Below are positions 62,084 through 64,000 of a stretch of DNA of 64,000 nucleotides, piece by piece. The translations under genes were made by a program, and so were the position numbers. The first letter of the stretch is position 1, and each line of letters begins with the position of its first letter. This DNA comes from Agapetus fuscipes (Eukaryota > Arthropoda > Insecta > Trichoptera > Glossosomatidae), in the NCBI GenBank assembly GCA_951799405.1, contig OX637336.1, forward strand, positions 16,721,479 to 16,785,478, given 5' to 3'. The notes under the pieces were generated by a model that made no database searches, was not told where the DNA came from, and was given only the letters and a program-made list of their open reading frames with translations.

Positions 62084-64000
62084 AATCTAATCTAATCTAA
62101 TCTAAGTTGCAAGGATATGTTACATTGAAGATTCACATTACATGCATTCTCACAACCAGACACGTACAAGTTCGCGCTTGCACATGCCTCATGTGAACCT
62201 ACAACATAAAAATCAAATCTCAAATGGACATACACCCTGCAACTCTTGCCGTCCTTCCCTGAGACAGGGGTGACATTGGCAAAGTGAACCATTTTTACAG
62301 CATGGGTGGTCAGCCGCATACCAACCTATAAGTCAAGGAACACACACACACGACAAATTACATTTTATACATCATTAAATAATAATATTCAAATACAAAA
62401 TATCCATTTACAAACAAAAACAAATTCCAATTTAATAAACCCTATTCGCCAACATTACAGATCAACCGCCATTTCTTTCTGTCCTTACATACTTCTTTCA
62501 TTTCCTCCAGAGTCATAACCTTCTTCATACAAGCTCTTCTTTTATTATGACTCTGGATATTCCATTCATTCGCAATTTCGGATATTTGGTCCATCCATAC
62601 CTTTCTCGGTCTTCCTCTACTACGACATCCATCTATTCTAGCAACATATACTTTCTTCGTCAGTCTTTCCTCATTCATTCTCTCCATATGCCCAAACCAT
62701 CTTAACAAACTTCTTTTAATCTTCACTTTCACACTTTCTCTTGCACCACATTCTTCTCTTACAAAATCATTCCTCACCCTGTCACTCCGTTTTTTCCCAA
62801 TCATACTTCTTAGAAAGTCCATTTCAACAGTATGGACTTTACTAATTTCACTTTCATTCACCGTCCAGGCCTCGCTTCCATACATCAAGGTGGGTAAAAG
62901 TATGCCACTGCGTACCGCCAATCGAGCATTTTTTGATATGTTTTGATTTTTGGCGATACAAGCTGTGGCACCCAGTACACACCTGCCCTTCATTACTCTT
63001 CTTTCAAATTCACCGGTCATTCTTCCATCTTTTTCAAACTTACTTCCCAGGTATACAAACTCATTTACGACATCAACATTCATTCCATTAATTTTAAATT
63101 CATAATTCATACTTTCATCATCTCTTTCAAAAATCAATACTTTCGTCTTACTTGCATTCAACTTCAGATGGTTACCTAACAAAGCTTCATTCAATCTAGA
63201 GAGCATTGTTTGCAATTCTACTGCTGAATCAGATACAAGAACTGCATCATCTGCATACAGTAGAACACTCACTTTGCTCTCTCCTATCATCAATCCACAA
63301 TCATTAAGTCTAGCATCTCTGACACACTTGTCCATGACTATGTTAAATAGCCATGGACTCATCACACATCCTTGCCTCACACCCTTATAAACTTCAAACC
63401 ACTCGCTATACTCACCATCAATACGAACACATGCCTTACTATTTTCATAGTTGGCATGCACCGCACCTAGGAGAGCCCCATTCACTCCGTATGCTTTCAA
63501 AACATCCCATAACATACCTCTGTCTACTGAGTCAAAAGCCTTTTCCAGATCTACAAAGGCCGTGAACAGCTTCCGCCTCACCGACAATTGTTTTTCAACA
63601 AGTTGTCGTAGAGTAAAAATCTGATCAACACAGCCTCTACCGGCCATAAAGCCGGACTGTATATCGGAAACCCTTTCACTAGTAGTCAGAATCACATTTT
63701 TTATAATCACCTTACAGAAGACTTTTCCTGGTATACTGAGTAGACTGATTGGTCTGAAGTTCTGACAGTCTTTTTTGTCCCCTTTACCTTTGTAAATGGG
63801 AACAATGACTGCCTTCCTCCAATCCATCGGTACTACTCCTGCATTCACACAAAGCTTACATAATTCGTACATCCAATCTATCACGCATTCACCTCCTGCT
63901 TTCAACATTTCACCATTTATTCCATCAAACCCAGCAGACTTTCCATTCTTCAAACATTCAATAGATACTTTTATTTCTTCTTTCAAAATCCTAAATTCAT
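62084..64000 (-). mobile_element. RTE-A LINE, 3' part with intact RT frame, cut by window edge
   Basis: Minus strand: open reverse transcriptase frame from the edge to a stop at 62442, then about 340 bases of 3' UTR that contain the RTE-A module (TTCCTTGACTTATAGG at 62340-62325) and end in four TTAGA units at 62084-62105. The youngest-looking LINE in the window and the reference for RTE-A. Confidence 0.88.
62442..64000 (-). CDS. RTE-type LINE reverse transcriptase, C-terminal part
   Basis: About 519 codons without a stop, continuing past the window edge. In order it carries reverse transcriptase motifs: LKNGKSAGFDGINGEML, NFRPISLLSIPGKVFCK, FVDLEKAFDSVDRGML, GVRQGCVMSPWLFNIVMD, the catalytic YADDAVLVSD, LNASKTKVLIF and VYLGSKFEKDGRMTGE. 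Then come the C-terminal hallmarks LLPTLMYGSEAW, LLRWFGHMERMN and GRPRKVWMDQI. This layout is typical of the RTE/BovB group. The endonuclease half would lie beyond the edge. The intact frame suggests recent activity. An in-frame TTG at 63986 is not a start, since the frame is open upstream. Confidence 0.88.
   Translation of the reverse strand, partial: EFRILKEEIKVSIECLKNGKSAGFDGINGEMLKAGGECVIDWMYELCKLCVNAGVVPMDWRKAVIVPIYKGKGDKKDCQNFRPISLLSIPGKVFCKVIIKNVILTTSERVSDIQSGFMAGRGCVDQIFTLRQLVEKQLSVRRKLFTAFVDLEKAFDSVDRGMLWDVLKAYGVNGALLGAVHANYENSKACVRIDGEYSEWFEVYKGVRQGCVMSPWLFNIVMDKCVRDARLNDCGLMIGESKVSVLLYADDAVLVSDSAVELQTMLSRLNEALLGNHLKLNASKTKVLIFERDDESMNYEFKINGMNVDVVNEFVYLGSKFEKDGRMTGEFERRVMKGRCVLGATACIAKNQNISKNARLAVRSGILLPTLMYGSEAWTVNESEISKVHTVEMDFLRSMIGKKRSDRVRNDFVREECGARESVKVKIKRSLLRWFGHMERMNEERLTKKVYVARIDGCRSRGRPRKVWMDQISEIANEWNIQSHNKRRACMKKVMTLEEMKEVCKDRKKWRLICNVGE

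Overview
The window looks like nuclear DNA of an arthropod, most likely an insect. It is AT-rich, has spliced genes with GT..AG introns, and carries many tRNA-derived SINEs, RTE-type LINE pieces, MITEs and one Ty3/Gypsy-type LTR element. A hemipteran is only a guess; the sequence does not settle the order.

Positions 833-28943 (+) hold 22 consecutive in-frame exons of one giant gene, about 2,436 codons, open at both ends of the window. The product is a chain of spectrin-type three-helix repeats, interrupted by a disordered Ser/Pro/acidic stretch of about 700 residues (12776-15581). The best match I can name is the nuclear-envelope/cytoskeleton linker nesprin (MSP-300/ANC-1/SYNE). The disordered part holds two good SxIP motifs and one TxIP motif, which suggests binding to EB1 on microtubule plus ends. 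Exon phases join without conflict across all 21 introns.

Introns in the first 20 kb are fairly short, with scattered old repeats. The intron at 20026-26130 and the whole of 28944-64000 are transposon-dense, with no confident exon of the giant gene. I see three tRNA-derived SINE families (called SINE1, SINE2 and SINE3 here), several RTE-type LINE families that differ in their simple-repeat tails, a CR1/L2-like LINE whose 3' end matches the tail of SINE2, and a jockey/CR1-like LINE with a poly(A) tail. There are also foldback elements and MITEs (some nested), a 1.3-kb non-autonomous LTR element with identical LTRs, and a 67-bp tandem array. The right edge (62084-64000, -) holds the 3' part of an RTE-type LINE with an uninterrupted reverse transcriptase. 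Its 3' UTR is the source of, or shared with, more than 25 short repeats ending in (TTAGA)n.

I found no standalone rRNA or tRNA gene, no CRISPR array and no prokaryotic features. Family names such as RTE-A, MITE-1, X, Y, Z and W are labels for this window only.
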